Notes under the pieces: model-generated
What the model saw: only the letters and a program-made list of their open reading frames with translations
Told to the model about the DNA's origin: nothing
The model's database searches: none
Part shown: positions 26,249 through 36,858 of the stretch, in pieces
Layout of the letters: each line of letters opens with the position of its first letter
Position numbering within the stretch: position 1 is the stretch's first letter
Position numbers and translations under genes: made by a program
DNA from: CBDUEF01 sp018063485
GTDB lineage: Bacteria > Pseudomonadota > Alphaproteobacteria > Rhodobacterales > Rhodobacteraceae
DNA length: 64,000 bases
Direction: 5' to 3'
Assembly (NCBI GenBank): GCA_037045435.1
Contig: JBAOID010000039.1
Location: 94,631 to 158,630 of the forward strand

Positions 26249-29056
26249 ATGGCTTTCGGCAAGGGCAACCATCTTCACCTCATTGACGGCTCTGCTTTCA
26301 TCTTCCGCGCCTATCACGCGCTGCCGCCCCTGACGCGCAAGTCCGATGGTATGCCGGTGGGTGCGGTTGCGGGGTTTTGCAACCTTTTGTGGGGCGAGTT
26401 GACCGCCAGCCGCAAGGAAACTGCCCCGACCCATATCGCGGTGATTTTTGACGCCGGATCGAAAACCTTCCGCAACGACATATACCCGGCTTACAAAGCC
26501 AACCGCCCGGAATTGCCCGAAGACCTGCGCCCGCAATTCGCCTTCACCCGCGCCGCCACCCGCGCCTTCAATGTGCCCTGCATCGAGGTTGAGGGGTTTG
26601 AGGCCGATGATATCATTGCAACCCTCGCCCGCCGTGCGGTTGAGGCTGGCGGCACGGCCACCATCATCTCATCTGACAAAGACCTGATGCAACTGATCGG
26701 GCCGGGCGTGGATATGCTTGACCCGATGAAGAACAAACGTATCGGCCCCGATGAGGTGTTCGAAAAATTCGGCGTGACCCCGAACCGTGTGGTCGATGTG
26801 CAATCTCTGGCCGGGGATTCCACCGACAACGTGCCGGGCGCGCCGGGGATCGGGATCAAGACTGCCGCCCTGCTGATTCAGGAATACGGCGATCTTGACA
26901 CCCTCTTGGCCCGAGCGGGTGAGATCAAACAACCCAAACGCCGCGAGGCGCTGGTGGATAATGCCGATCTGATCCGCATCTCGCGACAGTTGGTATCGCT
27001 TGATGACCAAATGGTTCTGGACGTTGCGCTGGAAACGCTTGATCTGAAAGCGCCCGAAGCTGACGTGGTGATGGGTTTTCTGAAAGAGATGGAGTTTCAG
27101 ACTCTTACCAAACGCGTTGCCGAAAAACTGAAGGTTGAAGCGCCTCTGCTGGAGACAGCCCGTGGTATGCATGTCGAAGGTGCGCATGATGAGGTGCAGG
27201 AAGCACCGCAACTCCCCTTCGATTCTTCTGCTTACGAATGTATCCGCGACGAGGCCGCGCTTGCGCGCTGGCTGGCCCGCATCACCGAGCGCGGCTATGT
27301 CGCGGTGGATACCGAAACCACCAGCCTTGATGAAATGCGCGCCGAACTGGTTGGCATCTCGCTTTGCGTTGATGCAGGCAAGGCTGCCTATATCCCGTTG
27401 GGCCACAAACAGGGCGGCGGCGACCTGTTTGGCAGCACCGAACTGGTTGAGGGACAGATGCCTGTGGAGGTGGCGCTGGCCGCTTTGAAACCGATGCTTC
27501 AGGATGCTTCGATCCTGAAAATCGGTCAGAATATGAAATATGATTGGAAAATCCTCGCCCGCCACGGCGTCCACATCACGCCATTCGATGACACGATGCT
27601 GTTGTCATCGGCAATGCAGGCGGGGCTGAACGGCCATGGCATGGACGCGCTTTCCGAGAAATACCTGGGCCATCAACCGATTCCGATCAAATCCCTGCTC
27701 GGCTCGGGTAAATCGCAGATCACCTTTGATCGCGTGGGCATCGACGACGCCGTGAAATACGCCGCCGAAGATGCTGACGTGACCCTGCGCCTGTGGCAAT
27801 TGTTCAAGCCGCTACTGCACAAAAGCCGCGTAACAACGGTTTACGAAACGCTGGAGCGACCTCTGGTCACCGTGCTGGCCGAGATGGAAATGGCAGGCGT
27901 GCAGGTGGACCGCGATACGCTGTCGCGGATGTCGAATGCTTTTGCGCAAAAGATGGCGGGGCTGGAGGCGGAAATCCAGCAACAAGCGGGGCAACCCTTC
28001 AACGTGGGTTCTCCCAAACAACTGGGTGAGATCCTCTTCGACAAGCTGGGCCTTTCCGGCGGTGAAAAAGGAAAAACCGGTGCCTATGCGACCGGTGCCG
28101 ATATCCTCGAAGACCTTGCCACCGAACATGTGCTGCCGGGGCTGGTGCTGGATTGGCGGCAGTTAGCGAAACTGAAATCCACCTATACCGATGCGCTGCA
28201 AGATCATATCAACCCCGAAACCGGCCGCGTCCACACTTCTTATTCGATCACAGGGGCGGTGACGGGCCGCCTGTCCTCCACTGATCCAAACCTGCAAAAT
28301 ATCCCGATCCGTTCCGAGGAAGGCCGCCGAATCCGTGAGGCTTTTGTGGCTCCAGCAGGCAAGACGCTGGTTTCGCTGGATTATTCCCAGATCGAGCTTC
28401 GCATCCTGGCCCATGTTGCCGATATCCCCTCGCTGCAACAGGCGTTCAAAGAGGGCATCGACATCCATGCGATGACCGCGAGCGAGATGTTCAACGTGCC
28501 GCTGGCCGAGATGACGCCGGACATTCGCCGCCGCGCCAAAGCGATCAACTTTGGGGTGATCTACGGCATCTCGGGATTTGGCCTTGCCCGCAACCTGCGT
28601 ATCCCGCGCGCCGAGGCCCAAGGCTTCATCGACCGCTACTTTGAACGCTACCCCGGTATCAAGGAATATATGGCCGAAACCATCGGCTTTGCGCAAAAGA
28701 ACGGCTATGTCCAAACCCTGTTTGGCCGCAAGATCCACACCCCGGAAATCAACGCCAAAGGCCCCGGTGCGGGCTTTGCCAAGCGCGCAGCAATCAACGC
28801 GCCGATTCAGGGCACCGCCGCCGACGTGATCCGCCGCGCGATGATCCGTATGCCCGCAGCTATCGCCGATCTGCCAGCGAGGATGCTGTTGCAAGTCCAT
28901 GACGAGCTGCTGTTCGAGGTGGACAGCAGCGCCGTCCCGGCTCTGATCACCGCCGCCAAAGCGGTGATGGAGTTGGCAGCAGATCCGGCGGTAAAACTCG
29001 CCGTGCCGCTGACGGTAGAGGCTGGACAGGGGCGCAACTGGGCAGAGGCGCATTGA
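26249..29056 (+). CDS. polA: DNA polymerase I
   Basis: This 935-residue enzyme fills gaps and removes RNA primers during replication and repair. The 5'-nuclease domain begins HLHLIDGSAFIFRAYHALPP, with DAGSKTFRNDIYPAYKANR and EGFEADDIIATL. The 3'-5' proofreading domain keeps its acidic residues (YVAVDTETTSLDEM, KIGQNMKYD, YAAEDADVTLRL). The polymerase domain shows TGRLSSTDPNLQNIPIR, the catalytic DYSQIELRILAH, the O-helix RRRAKAINFGVIYG and the final LQVHDELLFEV. All three activities therefore look intact. The frame is complete, which contrasts with the many broken genes elsewhere. Confidence 0.97.
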   Translation: MAFGKGNHLHLIDGSAFIFRAYHALPPLTRKSDGMPVGAVAGFCNLLWGELTASRKETAPTHIAVIFDAGSKTFRNDIYPAYKANRPELPEDLRPQFAFTRAATRAFNVPCIEVEGFEADDIIATLARRAVEAGGTATIISSDKDLMQLIGPGVDMLDPMKNKRIGPDEVFEKFGVTPNRVVDVQSLAGDSTDNVPGAPGIGIKTAALLIQEYGDLDTLLARAGEIKQPKRREALVDNADLIRISRQLVSLDDQMVLDVALETLDLKAPEADVVMGFLKEMEFQTLTKRVAEKLKVEAPLLETARGMHVEGAHDEVQEAPQLPFDSSAYECIRDEAALARWLARITERGYVAVDTETTSLDEMRAELVGISLCVDAGKAAYIPLGHKQGGGDLFGSTELVEGQMPVEVALAALKPMLQDASILKIGQNMKYDWKILARHGVHITPFDDTMLLSSAMQAGLNGHGMDALSEKYLGHQPIPIKSLLGSGKSQITFDRVGIDDAVKYAAEDADVTLRLWQLFKPLLHKSRVTTVYETLERPLVTVLAEMEMAGVQVDRDTLSRMSNAFAQKMAGLEAEIQQQAGQPFNVGSPKQLGEILFDKLGLSGGEKGKTGAYATGADILEDLATEHVLPGLVLDWRQLAKLKSTYTDALQDHINPETGRVHTSYSITGAVTGRLSSTDPNLQNIPIRSEEGRRIREAFVAPAGKTLVSLDYSQIELRILAHVADIPSLQQAFKEGIDIHAMTASEMFNVPLAEMTPDIRRRAKAINFGVIYGISGFGLARNLRIPRAEAQGFIDRYFERYPGIKEYMAETIGFAQKNGYVQTLFGRKIHTPEINAKGPGAGFAKRAAINAPIQGTAADVIRRAMIRMPAAIADLPARMLLQVHDELLFEVDSSAVPALITAAKAVMELAADPAVKLAVPLTVEAGQGRNWAEAH

Positions 29057-29404
29057 CGCCGGGTGGCGCATGAACCGGTTCGTTGACTTTATTGGTGTGC
29101 TGGCAGGTCGCAAAAGGATTTCTTGCCCGCGTCGCAAGTCCTGGCGCACAGAAAGATCGGCCCCACTTCGGCATAGGGCTGTTGGGGTGGCATGGGTCGA
29201 CGGGCCGGCACCTTCAGGGATTGCCCTTGCCGTCAGAGCCTTTGCGCTCTGGCACCTGCCCATTCGCATCCATTCCGCCCAATTGCTATGCGCGCGTTGT
29301 TACGGTTGGGTGTAACCGACCGGTTTGTAGCGCCTTGCGGTTTCTGACCTGTTGCACGAGGAGCGTCCGATCTGGGCGGCGATGATCTGTGATAGGCTTC
29401 AGCC
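29057..29404. other. Intergenic region without a recognisable gene
   Basis: I see no convincing coding sequence between polA and the DUF6429 gene. Short open frames on both strands have no known motif and look non-coding. The promoter of the following small gene should lie here, but no clear sites stand out. Confidence 0.5.
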
Positions 29405-29626
29405 ATGGAGATTGATCAAGACAGGATCGACGAAGCCGTTTTGGGCCTGATGTGGCTGACACTGCATGATGAGCGGCGGGCCTGGAAAGGCTTTGACTGG
29501 GAGGCATTGGGGCGGTTGCATGGGAAGGGGCTGATTGCCGATCCGGTCAACAAGGCGAAGTCGGTTGTCTTGACGGATGAGGGGCTGAGGCCCGCCGCGC
29601 CTCCCGTCAGGCCTCGATGTCATTGA
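29405..29626 (+). pseudogene. DUF6429-family protein, 3' end replaced
   Basis: Residues 1-62 (starting MEIDQDRIDEAVLGLMWLTL and including FDWEALGRLHGKGLIADP, then KAKSVVLTDEGLR) match the start of small proteins now grouped as DUF6429, of unknown function. After TDEGLR the expected C-terminal residues are missing. The frame runs a few codons into sequence that belongs to the IS66 fragment on the other strand, ending at 29,626. The break at about 29,595 coincides with the break in the transposase, so one junction truncates both. Confidence 0.65.
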
Positions 29627-30570
29627 GTTCCCCTATCCGCTTCAACGCCTCGAGCACGATTTCCGAGCCGGTCTTCTTGTGAACGTCGAAGAAGTCTCTT
29701 CTGAGATGTGCCCAACATGCGGCCTCGCGGATCCGCGGCTGGCCGCTCGCATCGGGCTCGTAGAGCGATTTGAAGCCAGTGTAGGCATCGGCCTGCAGGA
29801 TGCCGCGAAAGCCGGCGAGATGCTTCTGGGGATGTTCTCCCTTGCGATCGACCGAGAGGAAATAGGCACTGCCGGGCGGAGCTGTTCCTCCCCAAGGCTG
29901 GTCGTCACGCAGAAAGACCCAGATCCGTCCCTCCTTCACGCCCTTGCCGATCCCGTCGATGCGCTTCGAGGGGTCGAGCACGCGGACGGTTGTGTCGTCG
30001 GCATGCAGGCGGTCGGTCTTCATCACCTCACTGCGGATCCGTTTAACCAGCGGGGCCAGAACCCGGACACTCTGGCCACACCAGTCGACCAGGGTTGAGG
30101 ACGGAATGCCGGCACCCATCCGGGCGAAGATTTCCTGCTGGCGATAGAGCGGCAAATGATCATCGAATTTGGCGACGAGAATATGTGCCAGTAGCGCCGG
30201 CCCCGCCATGGCGCGCGGGATCGGACGCGACGGTGCGGCGGGTTGAGTGATCTTCTCGCCGCGGCGGCAGGACTTCTTGAGCCGGGCCGTCTCGACCACC
30301 TTCAGCTTGGCGGCGATCAGTTCGAGGATCTCGCTGACATCTTCACCGACGAGGCGCAGAGGCCCACCACACCGCGGGCAATCCTCGCCGGGGTCGAGCA
30401 CGATCCGCTCGCGCGGCGTCGTGGGCGTGACGCGGGGCTGGCGACGGTGACGATTTGGCTTGGGCTGTTGACGCCCGCGATTGAGGTGACGAGGTGATTG
30501 ATCGGCTGATGGATGGGCCGAAAATAAGGGCGGTATCGGTCGGGGACGCCCGCGCGAGGCGCATGCTGCC
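29607..30570 (-). mobile_element. IS66-family transposase (TnpC) fragment, truncated at the C-terminus
   Basis: The minus-strand frame contains a C-x2-C zinc-ribbon segment (CPRCGGPLRLVGEDVSEIL), the linker PIPRAMAGPALLAHILVAKF and the DDE transposase core with DRLHADDTTVRVLDP and FRGILQADAYTGFKSLY. It ends RIGELNDIEA at 29,607. Complete IS66 TnpC proteins continue for more than 100 residues, including the catalytic Glu region, so this copy is truncated there. At the other end, the reading frame shifts near 30,500-30,540 and the N-terminus is unclear. No tnpA or tnpB accessory genes are next to it. As it stands the element cannot transpose. Confidence 0.8.
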
Positions 30571-30573
30571 GAC

Positions 30574-30595
30574 ATTGTTAGGGCCTGCTAACAAT
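30574..30595. other. Perfect 8-bp hairpin upstream of the IS66 fragment
   Basis: ATTGTTAG (30,574-30,581) and CTAACAAT (30,588-30,595) form a perfect stem with a 6-nt loop. No T-tract follows on either strand. It may be an operator, an element end or a terminator remnant; the sequence does not decide. Confidence 0.4.
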
Positions 30596-30763
30596 GGCCG
30601 ATACGTCCCTGCGTTCATGGGGATGGCGTGACCGCTGAGAACAGCGGCAGATCAGTTGTCGTTTGCATCAAAACGACGGAGTTGGCAGCACTGTGATTGA
30701 GGCGCTGACGGCGATTTCTGTATTGAAGGAAATTCCATTAACAAATTCATTCGCTGCAAAGCT

Positions 30764-31060
30764 TTGGCGCCGATGCTGTTGCCCGCGTCAGGTTCCGCGC
30801 AGGGCTTCGCCTCCGGACAGGCGGCCCATGACGCCGGTGACTACGCCACAGTGTTGCGCGGATGGACGCCGCTTGCCGAGCAGAGCGACGCGCGGGTGCA
30901 ATCCCTATATCGGCGACATATACGAGCACGGTCCAGGCGTGCCAGAGGACTATGCCGAGGCGGTGAAGTGGTCCCGGTTGGCGTCTCAGTAACGCTTGGC
31001 GAGCGCCCAAGGCAGTCTTGGCCTCATGTACCGCACCGGCCTGGGCGTGCCGTCGAATTC
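30764..31060 (+). pseudogene. Sel1-repeat protein, frameshifted and truncated
   Basis: A signal-peptide-like start (LAPMLLPASGSAQG) is followed by AAHDAGDYATVLRGWTPLAE and, in other frames, IGDIYEHGPGVPEDYAEAVK and AQGSLGLMYRTGLGVPSN. These are consecutive Sel1-type (TPR-like) repeats, usually found in secreted adaptor proteins. At least two indels interrupt it, and recognisable repeats stop near 31,050, where unrelated sequence starts. A full Sel1 protein normally carries more repeats, so the 3' part is missing. Confidence 0.6.
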
Positions 31061-31290
31061 CAGCGCCGCTCTGATAACCATCGCCTTGAAATCTTCAAAC
31101 CATTGCCGCCGCTCTCCGACCGGCGCACCATCCAGACCGCCGACTACCGCCTCCACCAACTGTAAGCTTCCAGTTGTAGGCATGGGCGTTGAACTGGTCA
31201 TAGACATGGAACCTCGGCGACCAGATCAACGCAAGAAGCCTACCCCAGACCGACAACGCCCTTCCGCGGCCACCATCGAGCCGCGGCCAA
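31060..31290. other. Unassigned bridge between alphaproteobacterial and deltaproteobacterial DNA
   Basis: This stretch of about 230 bases belongs clearly to neither neighbour. The minus strand has possible coding pieces in two frames (SPRFHVYDQFNAHAYNWKL and VGERRQWFEDFKAMVIRAAL) that could join by one indel, but I do not recognise them. Base composition changes sharply right after it. Confidence 0.4.
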
Positions 31291-33093
31291 TCACCGCGCT
31301 GGCCTGGATGAGCAAGCGCGAGATGGTGTCGGGGAGCGGCGCGACCAGCTCGATGCGCGCGCGCAGCGCGTCGCTGTCGAGGCCGACGGAGAGGGCGCGG
31401 GCGATCGCCGGCGCCGTGAGGAGCAGAATCGAGCTCGGCCCCGACCCGCCCGAGCTCGGCGAAGGGAGAGAGCGCGAGCACGTGCGCGATCCTGGCGGAC
31501 TGACCGACGCGCAGCGCCTGCGAGTCGATGAACTTGCTGGGCGTGGGATCGATGGTCGGCTTGACCCCGGCGAGCAGCGCGCGGCCTCTCGGCGTCAGGC
31601 GCACCGTGGGCTCGCCCGCGGCGATCTCCTCGGCGCTGCCGCCGAGGTCGACGATCCCCAGCGCGGGCAACGTCTCGAGCGCGACGCGCCGGGTGATGGT
31701 GGCCACGTCGGCGACGTCGACGCCGGCGCGCTCGGCCCAGCGGCGGAGGAGCCGCTCGATGCCCGGGCACGCGCTCGTCCGCGGCGAGGTAGCCCTCGAG
31801 CGAGTGCCACGGGACCCAGCGGCCCTCACCGAGAATCGGTGAGCGCGTCGATCACCATCTCGCGCAGCGCGCCGATCGGGCTCGCGTCGCGGTTGCTCTC
31901 GGCGACGCGCAGCACCTCGCGCTCGGAGCGCGCCTCGTCCCAGGCGCCGCCGCGGCGCCAGGTGGTGAAGACGAGCTGCGAGAGCTCGTACATGGCGAGC
32001 GCGCCCGGGGGCGTCGCCGGCGAGGCCGCGGTCGGATCCCACAGGCCGACCGCGCGCGAGAGCGCGGCGATCAGCGTGATGGTGTCGACGTCGCGCCCGA
32101 AGCGCTGCGCGAGCTTGAGCAGGAGCGAGCGCGGCGTGCCCACGCCCGGCCGCACCTCGCCGCCGGGCTCGCGCACCGCAGAAGGCCATCGCCACCGCGA
32201 GGAACGCCGGGTCGGAGGCGAAGCGCGCGCGGCGCGGCGCGTGATCCTCCTCCAGCACGAAGGAGCGGATCTGCGCGCGGCGCGTCTCGCGCAGGCGGCG
32301 CCGGTCGGCGCCGACGATCTGGGCCACCTCGGTGGGGACGACGTGGCGGTTCGGGTGAATCGGTATGAGGAACGCGCGCCTCTCGAGCGAGAAGCCGGCG
32401 CCTCGACGGGTGGCGGTGACGCCGCCGGCGCCGCGCAAGCGCAGCGGCTCGCGCTCCAGATCGAGCAGCTCCTGGGTGTCGACCTCACCGCCCACGGCCT
32501 CGATGGACTTCGAGCAGCCGGCGCTCGACGGGCGGCACCTTCTCGATCTCCTCGCGCAGCCGCTCCGGATCGCAGAGCACCTCCCACGCGGACTCGAGCG
32601 AGAGCGCGATGGGCGGGTTGGCGGGCCGGCCGAGGTAGTGCGACGCGATCGCGCTCAGCGTCTCGAAGGGCGCCTGCGCCAGCAGGGCGCGGAGCGCACG
32701 CGGGTCCTCGCCCTCCCAGCTCTTGAGCTGGAGCAGGAACGCGGTGGGCAACACCAGCTCGATGCCGAGCGTCGATGCGCCGACCGAACACGACGCCGCG
32801 AGCCAGGAGCGGCTCGAGCCCGGCCGGCAGCGATGGGACGACCAGCGCGCCGCCGGCCTCGGCGATGCGGTGCAAGCAGCTCGCGGCTCGAAGTGGAGAG
32901 GCGCGAGGTGTCGCGCACGTCCGGGCATGCCCACGAGCGCCCGCGCGGCCTGCGACGGAGTGTCGATGCGCTTGCCCGGGTCGACGCGGATGCCCATGCG
33001 CGCGATGAGCGACGCGAGCTCCTTGTCCGGGAGCGCGCGGAGGATCGCGTCCAGCCGCCGAGGCGAGCTCTCCGACCCGTCCTCGACGCTCAT
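31290..33093 (-). CDS. Long unrecognised protein of deltaproteobacterial type, frameshifted and cut at its C-terminus
   Basis: The ATG at 33,093 opens SVEDGSESSPRRLDAILRAL, followed by LASLIARMGIRVDPGKRID. The chain then continues through several frames: FLLQLKSWEGEDPRALRALL, FETLSAIASHYLGRPANPP and IPIHPNRHVVPTEVAQIVGA. Near the left end come VGQSARIAHVLALSPFAELG and IELVAPLPDTISRLLIQASA, where the match stops at the chimera junction near 31,290. The helical, Leu/Arg/Glu-rich build and apparent winged-helix-like segments recall helicase-associated N-terminal regions of XPB-like proteins, but this is a guess. No catalytic motif is visible. At least five indels are needed to connect the pieces. 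Confidence 0.45.
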
Positions 33094-33453
33094 GGCCGCT
33101 CGCTCTCCGGACCCGGCCGAGGACGGCTTGCCCGTCAATCCGGGCCGTTCGTTGACTGTGTTCATCGGACTACCAGCGCTCCCCGCCCTGACCGCAGTTA
33201 CTCGCACACTCTCGCGACAGCGTCCAAGCTAGCATCTGCGCGCGCCTCGACCCACGCGGAAAATGGCCTTCGTCAAGGGCGTCGCGAGCATCGACGCGAG
33301 CGACCATCGAGCCCGAACGGGGCACGCTCGGCACGTGACGCTTCCCGCGACCGGGCCGACCGCGATATTCCCGAACGCAGAGCGCGCTGCGATCGCAGCG
33401 CTGCCCGCGCCCGACGGCCGCGGCGCCCAGCCCCCGAGTACCCAGGAAACCCG

Positions 33454-34762
33454 ATGATCCTGCGTGATCCCGTGCACGGCCTCGATCGCCTTCGAGAGCG
33501 AAGAGGACGCCATCGTCCTGCGCCTCCTCGCCACGCGTGAAGTGCAGCGGCACGCGCCGCATCCGTCAGCTCGGGCTGACCTCGCTCGCGTTCCCCGGCG
33601 CCGAGCACACGCGCTTCGCGCACGCCGTCGGCGCCGCGCACGTGATGCGGCTCCTGCTGGAGCGGCTGCGCCAGATCGACGGCGATCTGCCCGTTCTGGC
33701 AGCGCGTGACGAGCGAGCGCGCGCGCGACGCGATCGCCGCCGCGTTCCTCCACGACATCGGGCACGGGCCGCTCTCTCACCTCTTCGAGGAGGCCATGCC
33801 CGGCGCGCCTCGCCACGAGAGCTGGACCGAGCGCATCCTGCTCGATCCCGGCTCCGACGTGCACCGCGTGCTCATCGCCGACGACCCGTACCTGCCGCAG
33901 CGCGTGGCCGATCTCATCCGAGGCGAGCACGCGCTGCCCTACCTGGCCAAGGCGGTGAGCGGCACGTTCGACGTCGATCGCTGCGACTACCTGCTGCGCG
34001 ACGCCCACGCGACCGGCGTGCGCTACGGCGAGTACGACCTGCCCTGGCTCCTGCGCAGCCTGCGCTTCGACCGACGTCGAGCGGCGAGCCCGGGCTCGCC
34101 ATCGACGGCACTCAAGGGGCTCGCGCGCCATCGAGGCGTTCCTGCTCGCGCGGCTCTTCATGTTCCAGCAGGTCTACTTCCACAAGTCGACGCGCGCGGC
34201 CGAGTGGATGATCGGCGCGATCCTGCGGCGCGCGCTCGCGCTGATCCGCGACGGCGCGCGGCTGCCCGGCGCTGCCCGCGGCGCTCGCGTCGGCGGCCGC
34301 GGGCGACGCAGCCCGTCGCTCGGCGAGTACCTCGAGCTCGACGATCACGGTGCTGCTCGGCGGCGATCCACGCGTGGGAAGAGCGCGAGCGATCCGCATC
34401 CTCGCCGATCTGTGCCAGCGCCTCCGCGCGCGCGCGCCTCTTCAAGACCATCGAGCTCTTCCACGGAGCGCGGCAGGGGCTACGCGATCCCGCCGCGAGG
34501 AGGCGCTCGCCGCCGCGCGCGAGATCGCCGCCGCGGCCGGCCTCGATCCCGCGGTCTACGTGGGCCTCGACGTGGCCGAGGACATGCCCTACGCCGACGA
34601 CGACTCGCTCAAGGTCGTCTTCCCCGAGGGCCGCGCCCGCGGCAGCCCCTCGGAGGTGTCGTTCCTGCCTCGATCGCCTGCGCGACGAGACCGTCACGCG
34701 GGTGCGCGTCATCTATGCGCCCGAGCTCCGCGGACGCCATGCGAGAGGCGCTGCTCCGGTGA
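33454..34762 (+). CDS. HD-domain phosphohydrolase (COG1078-like), frameshifted
   Basis: The ATG at 33,454 begins MILRDPVHGL, the characteristic start of the YwfO/SAMHD1-related HD family. The metal-binding residues are visible: HTRFAHAVGAAHVMR, then AFLHDIGHGPLSHLFEEA (the HD pair) and FDVDRCDYLLRDAHATGVRY with the distal Asp. Members hydrolyse nucleoside triphosphates or related phosphoesters. Frame shifts occur near 33,480, 33,545, 33,715 and after 34,080; the C-terminal third is spread over several frames. The stop (TGA) overlaps the GTG of the next gene by GTGA, so the two are coupled. Confidence 0.8.
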
Positions 34763-35411
34763 AGCTCGCGGCGCCGCCGCCTGGCTGCGTTCGACCGCTC
34801 GCGCTGGCGCTCGGCGCGGGCGCCCGAGGCGGCGCGCGCCGAGGGCGACGGCCTGTACGGCCGCTTCGACGGTGACCTGGACGCTCGCAGGCGGCCGCGG
34901 GCGCGGCGCTCTCGGCGGGCGGGCCCATGCTCGCGGCGCGCGCGCGCGGCGCGGTACCTCTGCACCGCCGGCGTGTACCTGCACTACGCCGACGCGCTGC
35001 GGCACGCGAAGGCCCGGCGCGTGGCGCGATCGTTCGCCGCCGGCCTCGAGCTCGCGCCGCTGTTCCTGGCCCGCTACGCGAGCGACCTGGAGCGCGGTCC
35101 GGCCCGCCTCGATCTGCTCCTCGACTCGATCGCGCTCGGCGTCGGCGCGTTCTGGGACGAGCCGCGAGGCGGCCCCTTCGGCGCGCGACCGGGCCTCGAG
35201 ATCGCGCTGCGATCTCGCCGTCCCCATCCTCGACCGCGCGACCGGCCCGTTCCTCGGCGTGCGCGGGGCGCTGCGCTGGCGCGACGGTGATCTCGCCGGC
35301 GCTCGCGGCGACGTGGTCGATCGGGGCGCGCTCCTGTCGTTCACGCTGGGCTGGCATCACCTGGTCGCGGACGCACCTCGTCGAATCCCGGCGACGCCGC
35401 TGCCGCGATGA
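34759..35411 (+). CDS. Uncharacterised protein between HD phosphohydrolase and glycerate kinase
   Basis: The GTG at 34,759 overlaps the previous stop, and the TGA at 35,409-35,411 overlaps the glycerate kinase ATG. A readable central part (VYLHYADALRHAKARRVARS, LELAPLFLARYASDLERGP, LLDSIALGVGAFWDEPRGGP) and a tail (LSFTLGWHHLVADAPRR) are mostly helical with no known motif. About 215 residues are expected after repair of two or more indels. I do not recognise a family. Its double overlap suggests it works with its neighbours or is at least co-expressed. Confidence 0.5.
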
Positions 35412-36667
35412 ACACACGGCTCGACGCGCTCGCGCGCCTCATGACGAGCGCGCTCGACGAGGCGCTCTCCGCGCTCGACCCGGCGCGCTCTGGTCAGCGA
35501 CGCGCTTCCGCCGGACCCGCCGATGCGCCGGCCGCGTGCTGCTCGTCGCCGCGGGCAAGGCCGCGATCGCGATGGCGCGCGGCGCGCTCGGCAGATGGCC
35601 GGACCGCATCGACGAGGCGCTGGTCGATCACGATCGCATCACCGCCCGATCCCGCGTCGCTCGACGCGTGCTCGCGCGCCTGCGCGGATGCACCGGCGCG
35701 CACCCGATCCCCGACACGCGCAGCGAGGCCGCCGCGGATGAAGCGCTGCGACGCGCCGCGCGGCTCGGCCCGGAAGATCTGCTCCTCGGGCTGATTCTCG
35801 GGCGGAGCCTCGGCCGTGATGGCCGCGCCCGCCGCGGGCGGGAGCCTCGACGAGAAGCGCGCCGTCGATCGCGGCGTTGCTCGATCGCGGCGCGCCCATC
35901 CGCGACGTGAACCTGGTGCGGCGTCACCTCTCGCGCATCAAGGGTGGCCGCCTCGCGCGCGCCGCCGCGCCCGCGGCGACGCTCACCTTGCATCGCGAGC
36001 GACGTCATCGGCGGAGCGCGCGCACGACATCGGCTCGGGGCCCAGCGCTCGCCGGATCCGACGACGATCGGCGACGGCGCGCGACCGCCCTCGCGCGGGC
36101 CGGGATCGACGCGCCGGGCGTGCTCGACGAATCGCCGAAGCCCGGCGATCTCCCCGCGAACAGCGCGCGCATCATCGTCGATCCCGACCGGCCGCTCGGA
36201 CGCGCGCTCGCGGACGCCCTCCGCGCGCGTGGCCTCGACGCCACGGCCGACGCCCGCCGAGGAGGGCGACGCGGAATCCATGGTCGAATCGCCGCTTGCG
36301 ACGCGCGTCGCGCCTCGCGCCGGGGCAGTGCCATCGTGATCCCGTGCGAGCCGACCTTGACCCTGCCGCCCGCGGCGCGGACGCGGCGGGCGCGCGCGGC
36401 TGGATCGCGCTCCGGGCGATGGCGCGCCTTCCCGGCGACGTCGCGCTCCTCTGCGCGGCCACCGACGGCGTCGACGGCAGCGTCGGGCGCGGCCGGCGCG
36501 ATCGTCACCCGCGGGTGCGGCCGAGCAGCGTGAGCGCGGCCGCGATCGACGAGGCCCTCTCGCGAGCGTTCGACGACGCCCCGCTCCATCGAGCGCTCGG
36601 CACTCGCGTTGCCGGCGGCGCCGCGCGGCCACAACCTCACGGATCGTGCACGTCGATCGCCGCGGCT
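35408..36667 (+). CDS. Glycerate 2-kinase (MOFRL/DUF4147 type), frameshifted
   Basis: This enzyme phosphorylates D-glycerate to 2-phosphoglycerate with ATP. Pieces in order are LDALARLMTSALDEALSALD and VLLVAAGKAAIAMARGAL (with the conserved GKA). GAHPIPDTRSEAAADEALR, VNLVRRHLSRIKGGRLA, the MOFRL-domain ALLCAATDGVDGS and the end GHNLTD before a TAG at 36,665-36,667 follow. The conserved glycine-rich segment before MAAPAAGGSL is split by a shift near 35,800. Several indels also affect 36.2-36.5 kb. It is coupled to the upstream gene by ATGA. Convergent with the cysteine-containing protein gene. Confidence 0.8.
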
Positions 36668-36858
36668 AGGCGTGAGCCGTGCCAGCGCGTGCGTAGAGGT
36701 TTCGTCGCACCGCGATTCACTGCGGGGGCATACGCCTGGCCGCGCGGCAGCCGTCGCCGATCGCCTCGCGCACCGTCGAGCGCGAGCGCACAGCTGTTCG
36801 CCTGGCGCTGCGCGCAGCGGCGAGCACTTCGGGCTCGACCGCGGAGGCTGCGTGCCGA

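Noticed and set aside
27135..28166. Alternative reading frames inside polA
   Set aside because: The polA frame is intact with every catalytic motif; other frames have none.
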